Positions 25,282-33,762 of a stretch of 64,000 nt of DNA are shown here, piece after piece. Positions within the stretch are counted from its first letter, which is position 1, and each line of letters begins with the position of its first letter. Below the pieces are notes generated by a model. It had not been told where the DNA came from and ran no database searches. It saw only the letters and a program-made list of their open reading frames with translations. This DNA comes from JADJPF01 sp964492845 (GTDB taxonomy: Bacteria; Acidobacteriota; Blastocatellia; Chloracidobacteriales; JADJPF01): assembly GCA_964492845.1 (NCBI GenBank), contig CAZBMZ010000034.1, positions 1-64,000 of the forward strand, written 5' to 3'. Position numbers and translations under genes: made by a program.

Positions 25282-26178
25282 TTAATTCTTAATCCTAACA
25301 TCAAACGTAGGTGTTTCAACCAGATGAACAGTCATTGAAGCCATTGCAACTTTATTATTTGTATTGTCAAATTCATCCATTAATTTTTCAAAAAGTTGAT
25401 CTTTAGTAGTTCGACGTTTCTTAAAATCTACAACATATCTAATCGTATATTCCAACCAATTATCATTAGCTATTAGCGTTACTATTGGCGCAATACTAGC
25501 ATTTTCTATTAAATAATGCTTAGTCATTTCTTTCCAAGCTTGTTGTGCTTGTGGAATATATTCTCCTACTAATTCTAAAGTAATTTTTTGCATTATTTCT
25601 CTTGCTAATTTACGATCACTTCCATATTTTATTGGTAGTATTACTTCATCCCATAAAAAAGGAAAATCTCCTGAATAATTAAAAACAGGTTCTTTAAACA
25701 CAAAACTATTAGCTATCCGCACCACACGCCCACTATAGAGATCTCCTTTAACCCATTCTCCTACTTCCATTATAGTTGTACGTAAAACACCGATATCTAT
25801 TACATCTCCTTTAATACCTCCTAATTGCACCCTATCACCTGTCTTAAAAAATCCTGCAAAATGAATAGCAAACCATCCTGCAAAACTAGCAATTACTTCT
25901 TGTAGCGCAAAGGCAATACCCGCACCAGCAACACCTAGAAAGACTGTTAAACCACCCAATTGATCACTAAAAACTGTTGCTATTACTAGTATTGTTGCTA
26001 AATATCCAACAAAAGCAGTTATTTTTTGTAGACGATATTTAGTATCAGATTCTTGTGCTATTGTTATAACTGCTTTATTAATAATACGTCTAGCAATTGC
26101 TATTACTATTATTCCAATAATAACTATAAGAATTTTGGTAGTAGTTGGATGAAAAAGAAATTTAGTTAAAAATTCCAT
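25282..26178 (-). CDS. MscS-family mechanosensitive channel (second of a pair)
   Basis: A 298-residue membrane protein: a first helix (about 10-30), a second (about 50-70), and the pore helix with G-V-A-G-A-G-I-A-F-A-L-Q-E-V-I-A-S-F-A-G-W. The MscS beta-domain follows with F-F-K-T-G-D-R-V-Q-L-G-G-I-K-G-D-V-I-D-I-G and then the C-terminal alpha/beta region. The beta-domain insert (G-D-L-Y-S-G-R-V-V-R-I-A-N) differs from its neighbour's, so the two channels are not a recent duplication. AAGGAA Shine-Dalgarno. It is the last gene of a three-gene run (ATPase, MscS, MscS) with 36 bases to the previous channel. Confidence 0.9.
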   Translation of the reverse strand: MEFLTKFLFHPTTTKILIVIIGIIVIAIARRIINKAVITIAQESDTKYRLQKITAFVGYLATILVIATVFSDQLGGLTVFLGVAGAGIAFALQEVIASFAGWFAIHFAGFFKTGDRVQLGGIKGDVIDIGVLRTTIMEVGEWVKGDLYSGRVVRIANSFVFKEPVFNYSGDFPFLWDEVILPIKYGSDRKLAREIMQKITLELVGEYIPQAQQAWKEMTKHYLIENASIAPIVTLIANDNWLEYTIRYVVDFKKRRTTKDQLFEKLMDEFDNTNNKVAMASMTVHLVETPTFDVRIKN

Positions 26179-26214
26179 AAAATTCCTTATTTTGAGTTAA
26201 AAAAGAAATTATTT

Positions 26215-27105
26215 TTAAGTTGTGGGGGTTTCCGAAAGTAGGCCAGCTTTTTTTCTTAATTGTTCAGTTGATAGTCCTATATCATGACGATTCCATCTTA
26301 GTAACATCCCCCGTCGTAAATACTCAGCTTTAGCACGAATAGTAATATCACTTTGCAACATAGGTTCAAAGCGATGGTCATAAACATAAGCTTTAATTCG
26401 TACCATAACAAACGGGCCATCTTGAAATCTATCTTGTAGTAATACTACAACCGGTTTAGCTAGTAATAAAAAAGGAGAGCTATAAGCAGCTTCATAAGCA
26501 ATTTCTACTACTTCAACAGGATTAACATCATGTGGCAAAAACATATCTGTTACCACCTGACAATCTGGCACACCAGAATTGGCATTCCATGCTTGACCAT
26601 TTAATATATCTGTATTAGGGATTGTTACGCGCGTATCATCTGGAGTTGTTAATTTAGTGCTACGTAGGCCAATATGGTCAATTTCTCCATAAGCATCACC
26701 TATTTTAACGCGATCCCCAAGTTGAAAAGGCCGGTCAATTAAAATTACTAATCCACCAATAATATTTTTTATTAGGTCTTGCGCACCTAAACCAAGTGCT
26801 AATCCAGCAGAGGCTAAAACAGCAAATAAAGTTTGTTGAGATGGAGCAAAGATAGCTACTAACAGTGTAGCACCTACAAAAAGCGCAGAAAACCGTACAA
26901 TAGTAGCTGACATCTTAAAATAAAATCTGGCCCTAGGTGCCCGCTCACTTAATAAAGAAGCTAGTGCATCACTAAGACGTATTGTTAAATGAACAGAACC
27001 TATTGTAATTATTGCATTTAACAATGAAATGGGAGAAAGACTTAATAACACACCAAAAGGGCTTTGTGTATCTTGAAAAAGAAGAAAAAATATATTGGTT
27101 TTCAT
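26215..27105 (-). CDS. MscS-family mechanosensitive channel (first of a pair)
   Basis: A 296-residue membrane protein with three predicted N-terminal helices. Its pore helix, S-A-G-L-A-L-G-L-G-A-Q-D-L-I-K-N-I-I-G-G, has the Gly/Ala packing typical of the MscS gate. It is followed by F-Q-L-G-D-R-V-K-I-G-D-A-Y-G-E-I-D-H-I-G-L-R-S-T and the I-P-N-T-D-I-L-N motif, both canonical. AAGGTGG Shine-Dalgarno. It starts 57 bases after the large ATPase and precedes another MscS by 36 bases. A role in osmotic release, or as an effector of the ATPase, is inferred from this arrangement. Confidence 0.92.
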   Translation of the reverse strand: MKTNIFFLLFQDTQSPFGVLLSLSPISLLNAIITIGSVHLTIRLSDALASLLSERAPRARFYFKMSATIVRFSALFVGATLLVAIFAPSQQTLFAVLASAGLALGLGAQDLIKNIIGGLVILIDRPFQLGDRVKIGDAYGEIDHIGLRSTKLTTPDDTRVTIPNTDILNGQAWNANSGVPDCQVVTDMFLPHDVNPVEVVEIAYEAAYSSPFLLLAKPVVVLLQDRFQDGPFVMVRIKAYVYDHRFEPMLQSDITIRAKAEYLRRGMLLRWNRHDIGLSTEQLRKKAGLLSETPTT

Positions 27106-27162
27106 ACCTAACCCACCTTATCTACCAATTAAAAACTAACTAGCCTAATTTTTCAGTTATTT

Positions 27163-29943
27163 TTATATTAAATTGCGGCGATAAAGCAATTCTTTAACTA
27201 CAGGCATAGCATCAGCAGAAACGCGATAGCCTGTCCTTTGTGGTTCTAGTTCAACTATTTGTCTATCTATTAACTCATGGATTTGTAATTTGCTTCTAGC
27301 AATATTAGTTTGAAAAATTGCTGAATGCTCTTCGTAAGTTAAACTACCATGTTGAAGAATTGCTACTAATGTAAATAAGTCATGGAGGTCTAAATCTTCA
27401 ATTAAAGCATTTCTATCAGGTTTAATAATAGCTTTCATTGTAAGTAAACCCGCTTGTATAGATTCAATATGTCCCAGCCAAATCTTAAATGCAGCGCGGA
27501 AAACACCTCCTGATTCTTCTGTTAAAGTATCAAAAAATACTTCTGTTGGGTTTATAGGATTAAGATATTTATGATTTAATTTTTCTAACCAATTACTATT
27601 GTCTGGAGCAGTAGCAATTTGTAACCTAAGACCTGATAAATTATGGCGTAGCAAAAGAGCATTTTTCATAACTTCTTTGCTAGCCACTCCAACATTTATC
27701 CGATGTGAAAAGGTTTCTCCTAATTGAATGGTAAGGTTAAGTAAGTCAAAAGCTGTTTTATTAATACACAAAATCCATAAAGTAGTTTTCGTTGTCATAG
27801 TGATTAAGCGTTGCATTGTTCTTAATGCTCCATAATGACCAACTTGGCGTAGATATATTCTTTCAGTCTCTTCTAAAATAATAATGCGTTGTTTTTGAGC
27901 CAGGCTTTCTATTAGCAAAGAAGGATCATCTATTTTTATTAATTTGGCTAAAAACTCGTGTAATTGCTGTTCATTAACAATTCGCCCACTAAATTCATCT
28001 TGGATAATTTCTATATTACTATGACTAAGAATTTGTTTTACAGCACAATTAATTAAACTAGTTTTTCCACTCCCTCTTTCACCAACAATCAATATAGACA
28101 CTGGTTTATCTTTATCCCACATTTCTTTTGCTTCCGCGAGTGCTTGAATATCTTTTTCCCTACCTACTAAAAATCTAGGGTCTTCGACTGGTTCAAAACG
28201 AAAAAGATGTCGATAAAGCGCGGGTAATGATAGATTTTGTAAGTCAATGCTAAATTCTTTAGGCAAAAAAGGTCGTATTATTACGCTAGATTCTCCAACA
28301 GTTGGTTCTCTCATCCAACCAATGGAAATTAACCAACTTTGTATAGCTTGTTTAATATAATTAGTGTTATTACTTAAAATGCTCTTACTAGTTTTTAAAA
28401 GTTTCTCTTTGACTATTGGTAATACATGTTCAATATTTTGTTGGGCTAAATAAGTCAATATGTCTATTTTATCTTGACTTAAAAGTAGCCTGCCTTCTGA
28501 ATAAAATGTTACTACTGCTTGAAGTATTTCTTTGTCAGCTTGACTATACCAATCAATGGCTTCTTGTTGGCAAAACTCTAGCAAAGAAAGAGCATTCTTT
28601 AATGCTTCTTGAGTTATTTCAAAAGAATCTTCTAGTTGTGCAATGCCTAGGTGAAAAGAAATTACTTCTCTAGCTTGCTCAACATATTGAGTAATTTTGC
28701 GGTGCTTAATTTCAATGTTGGTTAAAACTAAAAAAATCTCATCTTTACCACTTCGCACAAAAGCTTCTTGAAATTTATTGTATGGATAAAGTTGTTGTAA
28801 TTTTAATTTACGTAATGGAAGACTCCTAAATTTAGATACTAATTCACATTGATTAGGCAAATTTTGCCAATGTCTTTGCAAATTATTCTCAAATTCTTGT
28901 AATCGACTAGCAGCAGGAATTATATTAGCTATTGGTGGAGGGAATTTTTCTTTAGAGTCTTTTTTATTTTTAAGCCAATTAATTGCTTGGTCTAACTCTA
29001 GTAAGACGCTGTTACGTTCTTGACTAGCACTAGTAAGAACTACTTCAATATATTGAAAAGTCTTTAATTCACTAACCTGTATTTTTTGTTCTAATCTTAA
29101 ATCAGTTTCTACAGATTCTATTAATTTTGACCAATAAAACAAGTTAGCATTAGATTGCTCTTTATATTTTGTACTATTAGGTTTGTTATTTTTCTTCTGA
29201 AAAATTAATCCCTTTATTACTTGTTTACTTATTTTATTTATTGATTTTTCAGAAAGCTTTTTTAAGCTTTCAATAGATTCTTGGCAATCTTTACTTAATT
29301 TTTCTATTTTTATCTTTATACTTAATTTTGATTTGGATAAATCTTTATCAGATACCATTCTTCCTAAAATATTATTGCACAAAATATAATAAGCATTTTC
29401 CCAGTACTCTTTTATTTGCAAAATAAGTTGAGCAAGTGATTGTAAAAAGTGTCCTATGATTTTAGCTTGTTGATAGTAAATTTTTTCTAATTCTTTGGTA
29501 ACAATTATCTTAAAGGCCAAATTTTTTTCTTTTTTGCTTAAACTTGCTATTTTTTTCTGCCAGCTATTTGGTGACAATTCCCCTATAACAGATAATACTT
29601 CGTTATTAGTTATAGTTAAACTACTAGGTAAGCTACTAAGTAATTCTTGAGCCTTACGATCATAGCTTTCTATTGAAATTAATGCTCGTTTATAAGGACG
29701 CTTTTTCTCCCATTCGGTAATAATGCTGATAAAAATATTTTGTTTTATTTCTTCATAAACAATCAAAAATTCTCTCAAACTAATTGTTTGCAATTTTAAG
29801 TCTGGAATATTTTGGTTAGTTTGTAGCTGGGTAACTTTTTCAATGTCTTTATAGCAATTTTCTAACTCTATAACTAAATCCTGATCAAATTTCTGTAATA
29901 AGTCTGAAAATCTATTCCAAGATTCAGCAAATGAACTCAACAT
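27163..29943 (-). CDS. Large P-loop (AAA/STAND-like) ATPase with long helical N-terminal region
   Basis: A 926-residue protein. Residues about 1-560 are helical, Lys/Glu/Gln-rich and partly coiled-coil, without a recognised domain. The ATPase starts near 595 with V-G-R-E-K-D-I-Q-A-L-A. Walker A G-E-R-G-S-G-K-T-S is at about 620 and Walker B-like R-I-I-I-L-E-E-T-E-R-I-Y at about 685; the acidic pair is Glu-Glu rather than Asp-Glu. The C-terminal 90 residues look like winged-helix DNA- or protein-binding folds (G-S-L-T-Y-E-E-H-S-A-I-F ... L-I-D-R-Q-I-V-E-L-E-P). No signal or membrane helix. It heads a run with two MscS channels and has an AGAAGG ribosome site. I do not recognise a named family; STAND-type switch ATPase is the closest guess. 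Confidence 0.8.
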   Translation of the reverse strand: MLSSFAESWNRFSDLLQKFDQDLVIELENCYKDIEKVTQLQTNQNIPDLKLQTISLREFLIVYEEIKQNIFISIITEWEKKRPYKRALISIESYDRKAQELLSSLPSSLTITNNEVLSVIGELSPNSWQKKIASLSKKEKNLAFKIIVTKELEKIYYQQAKIIGHFLQSLAQLILQIKEYWENAYYILCNNILGRMVSDKDLSKSKLSIKIKIEKLSKDCQESIESLKKLSEKSINKISKQVIKGLIFQKKNNKPNSTKYKEQSNANLFYWSKLIESVETDLRLEQKIQVSELKTFQYIEVVLTSASQERNSVLLELDQAINWLKNKKDSKEKFPPPIANIIPAASRLQEFENNLQRHWQNLPNQCELVSKFRSLPLRKLKLQQLYPYNKFQEAFVRSGKDEIFLVLTNIEIKHRKITQYVEQAREVISFHLGIAQLEDSFEITQEALKNALSLLEFCQQEAIDWYSQADKEILQAVVTFYSEGRLLLSQDKIDILTYLAQQNIEHVLPIVKEKLLKTSKSILSNNTNYIKQAIQSWLISIGWMREPTVGESSVIIRPFLPKEFSIDLQNLSLPALYRHLFRFEPVEDPRFLVGREKDIQALAEAKEMWDKDKPVSILIVGERGSGKTSLINCAVKQILSHSNIEIIQDEFSGRIVNEQQLHEFLAKLIKIDDPSLLIESLAQKQRIIILEETERIYLRQVGHYGALRTMQRLITMTTKTTLWILCINKTAFDLLNLTIQLGETFSHRINVGVASKEVMKNALLLRHNLSGLRLQIATAPDNSNWLEKLNHKYLNPINPTEVFFDTLTEESGGVFRAAFKIWLGHIESIQAGLLTMKAIIKPDRNALIEDLDLHDLFTLVAILQHGSLTYEEHSAIFQTNIARSKLQIHELIDRQIVELEPQRTGYRVSADAMPVVKELLYRRNLI

Positions 29944-30018
29944 AACCTTAACCTTCTCTAAAAAATGATTTATAGCTTATTGTTGGCTAACAGGGTAAAT
30001 CAAAACAGTTATTCTAAT

Positions 30019-30068
30019 AAAAATTAAGGCTTAATGGCTATATAACTAACCATTAAGCCTTAATTTTT
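30019..30068. terminator. Bidirectional intrinsic terminator (19-bp perfect stem)
   Basis: Arms 30019-30037 and 30050-30068 are perfectly complementary over 19 bases and begin with AAAAA and end with TTTTT, so either strand ends in a U-tract. It lies between the radical SAM gene (stop at 30095) and the ATPase gene (start at 29943), both on the minus strand. It most likely ends the radical SAM/acyl-CoA dehydrogenase transcript. Confidence 0.85.
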
Positions 30069-30094
30069 AGAAGAAAATATAGCTTACTTGAATC

Positions 30095-31234
30095 TTAAGC
30101 TAATTGTGGATTAAGCTTTAAGTCTCTTTGAGAATTACGCATTTGTTTTTCTAGCTTTTTAATTTGTATTAAATGGCTAGCATTAAATGGCAAAGAAGGA
30201 TAATAACAATTGCTTTCATGTGTGCAGTAACAACCATCTTTTACCTTTTTACGACGTTCTGCCATTGCAGCAGTATTCCAAAAAGCTTGGAAATCCCAGT
30301 TATAATCTCTAAGGTTTCCTACTGAATCTAAATTTTCACAACTAGAAATTGTACCTTCATCATAAATAACCGCGCCAGCAGTACCGGCCCAGCAACGTAG
30401 TTGCGCTTTCTTTTCTACTTCTGTGCGAGCAATTAATTCATGCATATAAATATCAATTGCAGCCTTAAAAATTCCTGCTGACCCTGAATAGCTATTTTTT
30501 ATTGCCGCGCTTCGAGAGTCATCATCAATCATATGCGAAAGTTTACGATAGCGATCTAGGTCTATTTCTAGTTCTTTTGGTTTTGCCGAAGGTGGACGAA
30601 TATAATTGACATTGATTTTATCTGGCTTTAATTCGTGTTTTAGGAAATCATACCATTCAAAAATTCTGTCTTGGTTGCTATTCATAAAGCAAGTACAGGT
30701 TTGAATATCTAAATTTGGGAAAGATTGTTTTAATTTTTGCAACTGTCTAGCAGTATCAGTAGCAATTTTCCAGCTACCTGGCTTTTGACGAATTTTGTCA
30801 TGGTCTTCTTGTACGCCATCAATACCAAGTGCAACGGTAACATTAAGTTTTGGGCATTCACGCAAAATGCGTTCTACGTCTGGCAAGATACGTTTTTGGA
30901 TCTGTCCATTACTCATTAAATAAATTGATTCTAGCTCATTATTTTTATAAAAAGCTTTTGCTACTTCTGGTAAATCTTTACGGGTAAAAGGCTCACCACC
31001 TGCAACAACTAACACTGGTAGATTTCCGCCTAAAGTCTCGCTAATTCGCTCAAGTTCATGAGTTTTCATTTGCAGCATTTTTCTAGGTTTATCATCTAAT
31101 TCATCAGTGAAAAAACAATGGACACATCTCATATCGCATACGGAAGTAATCAAAACATTTAGCACTACGGGGGCAAAAGGACGACCTAAAAGAGCCTTTC
31201 CGTAACGCTTAAGCAATTCTGTAGGGTAATTCAT
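30095..31234 (-). CDS. Radical SAM protein with SPASM-like C-terminal Cys cluster
   Basis: A 379-residue protein. The radical SAM motif is C-D-M-R-C-V-H-C (Cys33, Cys37, Cys40), followed by the G-G-E-P motif (V-A-G-G-E-P-F-T-R-K-D-L). The C-terminal part holds C-W-A-G, S-S-C-E-N-L and C-Y-C-T-H-E-S-N-C, consistent with auxiliary Fe-S cluster ligands (SPASM/twitch type). Such enzymes often modify peptides or act in cofactor synthesis. AAGGAT Shine-Dalgarno, and it follows the acyl-CoA dehydrogenase gene by 20 bases. No precursor peptide gene was identified nearby. The substrate is unknown. Confidence 0.9.
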   Translation of the reverse strand: MNYPTELLKRYGKALLGRPFAPVVLNVLITSVCDMRCVHCFFTDELDDKPRKMLQMKTHELERISETLGGNLPVLVVAGGEPFTRKDLPEVAKAFYKNNELESIYLMSNGQIQKRILPDVERILRECPKLNVTVALGIDGVQEDHDKIRQKPGSWKIATDTARQLQKLKQSFPNLDIQTCTCFMNSNQDRIFEWYDFLKHELKPDKINVNYIRPPSAKPKELEIDLDRYRKLSHMIDDDSRSAAIKNSYSGSAGIFKAAIDIYMHELIARTEVEKKAQLRCWAGTAGAVIYDEGTISSCENLDSVGNLRDYNWDFQAFWNTAAMAERRKKVKDGCYCTHESNCYYPSLPFNASHLIQIKKLEKQMRNSQRDLKLNPQLA

Positions 31235-31254
31235 AAAAATTTAATCCTTAAAAG

Positions 31255-32424
31255 TTACCGATCACCAAGAATAATTTTAGCAATCGTTTGAAGTTGCATA
31301 TTAGAAGTACCTTCATAGATTTTCCCTATTTTAGCATCTCGAAAGTACTTTTCTGCTGGATAGTCTTTAGTATAGCCATATCCGCCATAAATCTCTACTG
31401 CCATAGAAGTAACACGTTCTGCAACAACTGATGAGTAATATTTAGCCATAGCTGCTTCTTTAATAAATCCAAGTCCAGCATCTTTTAAGCGAGCAGCATT
31501 GTAAACCATAAGTTTAGCTGCTTCTAGTTCTGTAGCCATTCCAGCTAATTGAAATTGAATAGCTTGAAAATCAGCAATTGGTTTACCAAATTGGACTCTT
31601 TCCTTAGCATAAGCGGTTGCACATTCTAAAGCTCCTCGTGCTAGTCCAATCATTTGCGCGCCAATACCAATACGGCCTTCATTTAATGTTTCAATTGAAA
31701 CCTTGTAACCTTTTCCTACTTCACCTAAAACATTTTCTTTTGGAACTTCACAATCTTCTAAAAGTAACTCACAGGTAGATGAAGCACGGATACCTAATTT
31801 ATCTTCTTTTTTACCTACACTAAAACCCTTAAAGCCTCGCTCTACAACAAAGGCAGTAATTCCACGATAACCAGCAGATGGATTAACATTAGCAAAAACA
31901 ATAAAAATATCTGCTTCATTAGCATTAGTAATCCAGAGCTTACGACCATTTAGAAGGAAATGATCTCCCTTATCTTCAGCCCGTGTTGCCAAAGCAAAGG
32001 CATCTGAGCCAGATCCGGCTTCAGAAAGCGCATAAGCTCCAACAGATTTAGTAGCTAGCTGAGGCAAGTATTTTTCTTTAACCTTATCACTACCCCACCG
32101 TATAAAAGCATTGTTAACCAGGGTATTTTGGACATCAACACAAACACCTAAAGAAGCATCTATACGGGAAAGTTCTTCAACAGCAATAATAGACATAAAA
32201 AAAGATCCACTAGCTCCACCATAGTTTTCTGGAATATGGATCCCCATTAAATTAAGATCAAAACATTGCTGAATAATACTTTTATCTAAATGTGCTTCTT
32301 CATCCATTTGGCGCACTAATGGACGTACTTTATTAACAGCAAAGTCTGAAATAGTATCTCTAAGAAGTTGTTCATCTTCGCTAAAAATCGTTAGCGGCGC
32401 GCCTAAATTTGTTTGTTCAGTCAT
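31255..32424 (-). CDS. Acyl-CoA dehydrogenase
   Basis: A 389-residue FAD flavoprotein oxidising acyl-CoA to enoyl-CoA. N-terminal, central and C-terminal acyl-CoA dehydrogenase domains are all present. Recognisable are Y-A-L-S-E-A-G-S-G-S-D-A (FAD/substrate loop), K-L-G-I-R-A-S-S-T-C-E-L, Q-F-G-K-P-I-A-D-F-Q-A-I-Q, and Y-G-G-Y-G-Y-T-K-D-Y-P ending with the catalytic-base region I-Y-E-G-T-S. ATG 32424 is chosen over the upstream ORF start at 32481 because AGAAGGGAT precedes it. It is the first gene of an operon with the radical SAM gene. Short- to medium-chain substrates are typical for this size. Confidence 0.93.
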   Translation of the reverse strand: MTEQTNLGAPLTIFSEDEQLLRDTISDFAVNKVRPLVRQMDEEAHLDKSIIQQCFDLNLMGIHIPENYGGASGSFFMSIIAVEELSRIDASLGVCVDVQNTLVNNAFIRWGSDKVKEKYLPQLATKSVGAYALSEAGSGSDAFALATRAEDKGDHFLLNGRKLWITNANEADIFIVFANVNPSAGYRGITAFVVERGFKGFSVGKKEDKLGIRASSTCELLLEDCEVPKENVLGEVGKGYKVSIETLNEGRIGIGAQMIGLARGALECATAYAKERVQFGKPIADFQAIQFQLAGMATELEAAKLMVYNAARLKDAGLGFIKEAAMAKYYSSVVAERVTSMAVEIYGGYGYTKDYPAEKYFRDAKIGKIYEGTSNMQLQTIAKIILGDR

Positions 32425-32660
32425 AAAAATCCCTTCTGAAAAACTTTTTGTACTAATATAAGTAAAGATTATAATTTGCAAGAGTCTAGCATAAAGCTAT
32501 TCTAAGAAAAAACTGAACCAGCGCGAGACTAAGCTTAAGAATCTTGCTTGCAATCGTTTAATAACAGGTTTATGCTGGACACCTATTCATAGTTTTAATC
32601 TTAAATTTGGACTCTACCTTAAACATAAATTCGGACAATTTTGGTTTTTATGGTGGGTTG

Positions 32661-33761
32661 ATGAGTAGTACTAGGGAAAAGACAGTAGTCGAAGAAGCAC
32701 TATTGGAAGTAGAGTTGGCTATGAGATACAACTCTCATCAACGTGCTGTTAGTGTACTGGAAAATGTACTAAAACAATTCCCTAGTAATACTGATGTACG
32801 TTGGAAATTAGCAGAAATTTACTATCAGCAAGGCTCACCTCATACTTCTGCTGAACAACTATTTATTATTGCAGATATTTATATTGCAGCTAACCAACTA
32901 GATTTTGCCGAATCAACACTTCTAAAAGTTAAACAAGTCTACCCAGCAGCAGAGTTTCACACAGATACTAAGCTTGCGACCTTAAGCCAGTACCAAAGCT
33001 TAAGTCAAAATCAAAATCAACCTAATCAACCTAATCAACCTAATCAACCTACTACAACACAAAACCAAGCTGCCAATTATAATCAACCTTATGTAGATCC
33101 TTATATGGATCAAAACCAATACCAAAATCAATATCAAAACCAAAACCAAAGCCAATACCAGTATTCTTATTTAGAACCTTATCCAAATCAACCTCAGCAA
33201 TATCAAGCTCCTCAGCCAAATCAGCAATACAATTTGTATTATCAAGAAACCCCTTATTCAGAAGCTTATCAAGCTACATATCCTGAACCTAACCAAGCTT
33301 ATGTGTATGAAACAGAAGAATTAGAACATATAGACACACTTGACCCAATAGAATTAGAGCCTATTGGGATGTCTCAAACTGTAAATAATGCTTTGCCTTA
33401 TCTAGCAGGAGATTTGCATTATATTAATTTATTTGATGTTATACAAACCTTAGAAAAGAATGAAATTACAGGTATTATACATATTCAAAGTACACAAATT
33501 TCAGGTAACCTTTATCTAAATCGAGGTCTGCTAGCTGATGTAATTTGTGGTGAACTCAGAGGAAAAGCAGCGTTTAAGTGTTTTGCAGAAATAACAGAAG
33601 GACAATTTGAATTAGAAAAATCTCCTGTAGAGTTTCATCAAGCAATTCAAATAGAATCTAATGCTAAATTAATTCTGGAAATTTTCTCTGATGAAGAAGA
33701 TCAACCCCTAGAAGATGATGAATCCTTAGACAATAACGCTGGACAAGGTCTTAACTGGTAG
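32661..33761 (+). CDS. TPR-like and DUF4388 (PATAN) protein with Asn/Gln/Pro-rich linker
   Basis: A 366-residue protein from ATG 32661; an in-frame TTG at 32607 would add 18 residues. Residues about 1-110 are TPR-like helices (R-Y-N-S-H-Q-R-A-V-S-V-L-E-N-V-L). Residues about 115-240 are a low-complexity linker of Asn, Gln, Pro and Tyr. Residues about 255-340 form a DUF4388/PATAN domain: A-G-D-L-H-Y-I-N-L-F-D-V-I-Q-T-L, then G-N-L-Y-L-N-R-G-L-L-A-D-V. In other bacteria this domain works in regulatory scaffolds linked to two-component or gliding systems. The protein's partner is not visible here. It converges with rsmB, with one base between the stops. Confidence 0.82.
   Translation: MSSTREKTVVEEALLEVELAMRYNSHQRAVSVLENVLKQFPSNTDVRWKLAEIYYQQGSPHTSAEQLFIIADIYIAANQLDFAESTLLKVKQVYPAAEFHTDTKLATLSQYQSLSQNQNQPNQPNQPNQPTTTQNQAANYNQPYVDPYMDQNQYQNQYQNQNQSQYQYSYLEPYPNQPQQYQAPQPNQQYNLYYQETPYSEAYQATYPEPNQAYVYETEELEHIDTLDPIELEPIGMSQTVNNALPYLAGDLHYINLFDVIQTLEKNEITGIIHIQSTQISGNLYLNRGLLADVICGELRGKAAFKCFAEITEGQFELEKSPVEFHQAIQIESNAKLILEIFSDEEDQPLEDDESLDNNAGQGLNW
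33015..33050 (+). repeat. Four tandem 9-bp repeats (AATCAACCT) inside the DUF4388 gene
   Basis: AATCAACCT occurs four times without interruption at 33015-33050 and encodes the N-Q-P tripeptide repeats of the linker. It keeps the frame (9 bp = 3 codons). It is a candidate for slippage-driven length variation, not a CRISPR or regulatory array. Confidence 0.9.
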
Positions 33762-33762
33762 A

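Noticed and set aside
25282..29943. Known named defence system (for example CBASS, Thoeris or Avs) at the ATPase/MscS cassette
   Set aside because: No nucleotidyltransferase, TIR, nuclease or other hallmark was found. The cassette is kept as an unexplained system, not assigned to a named one.
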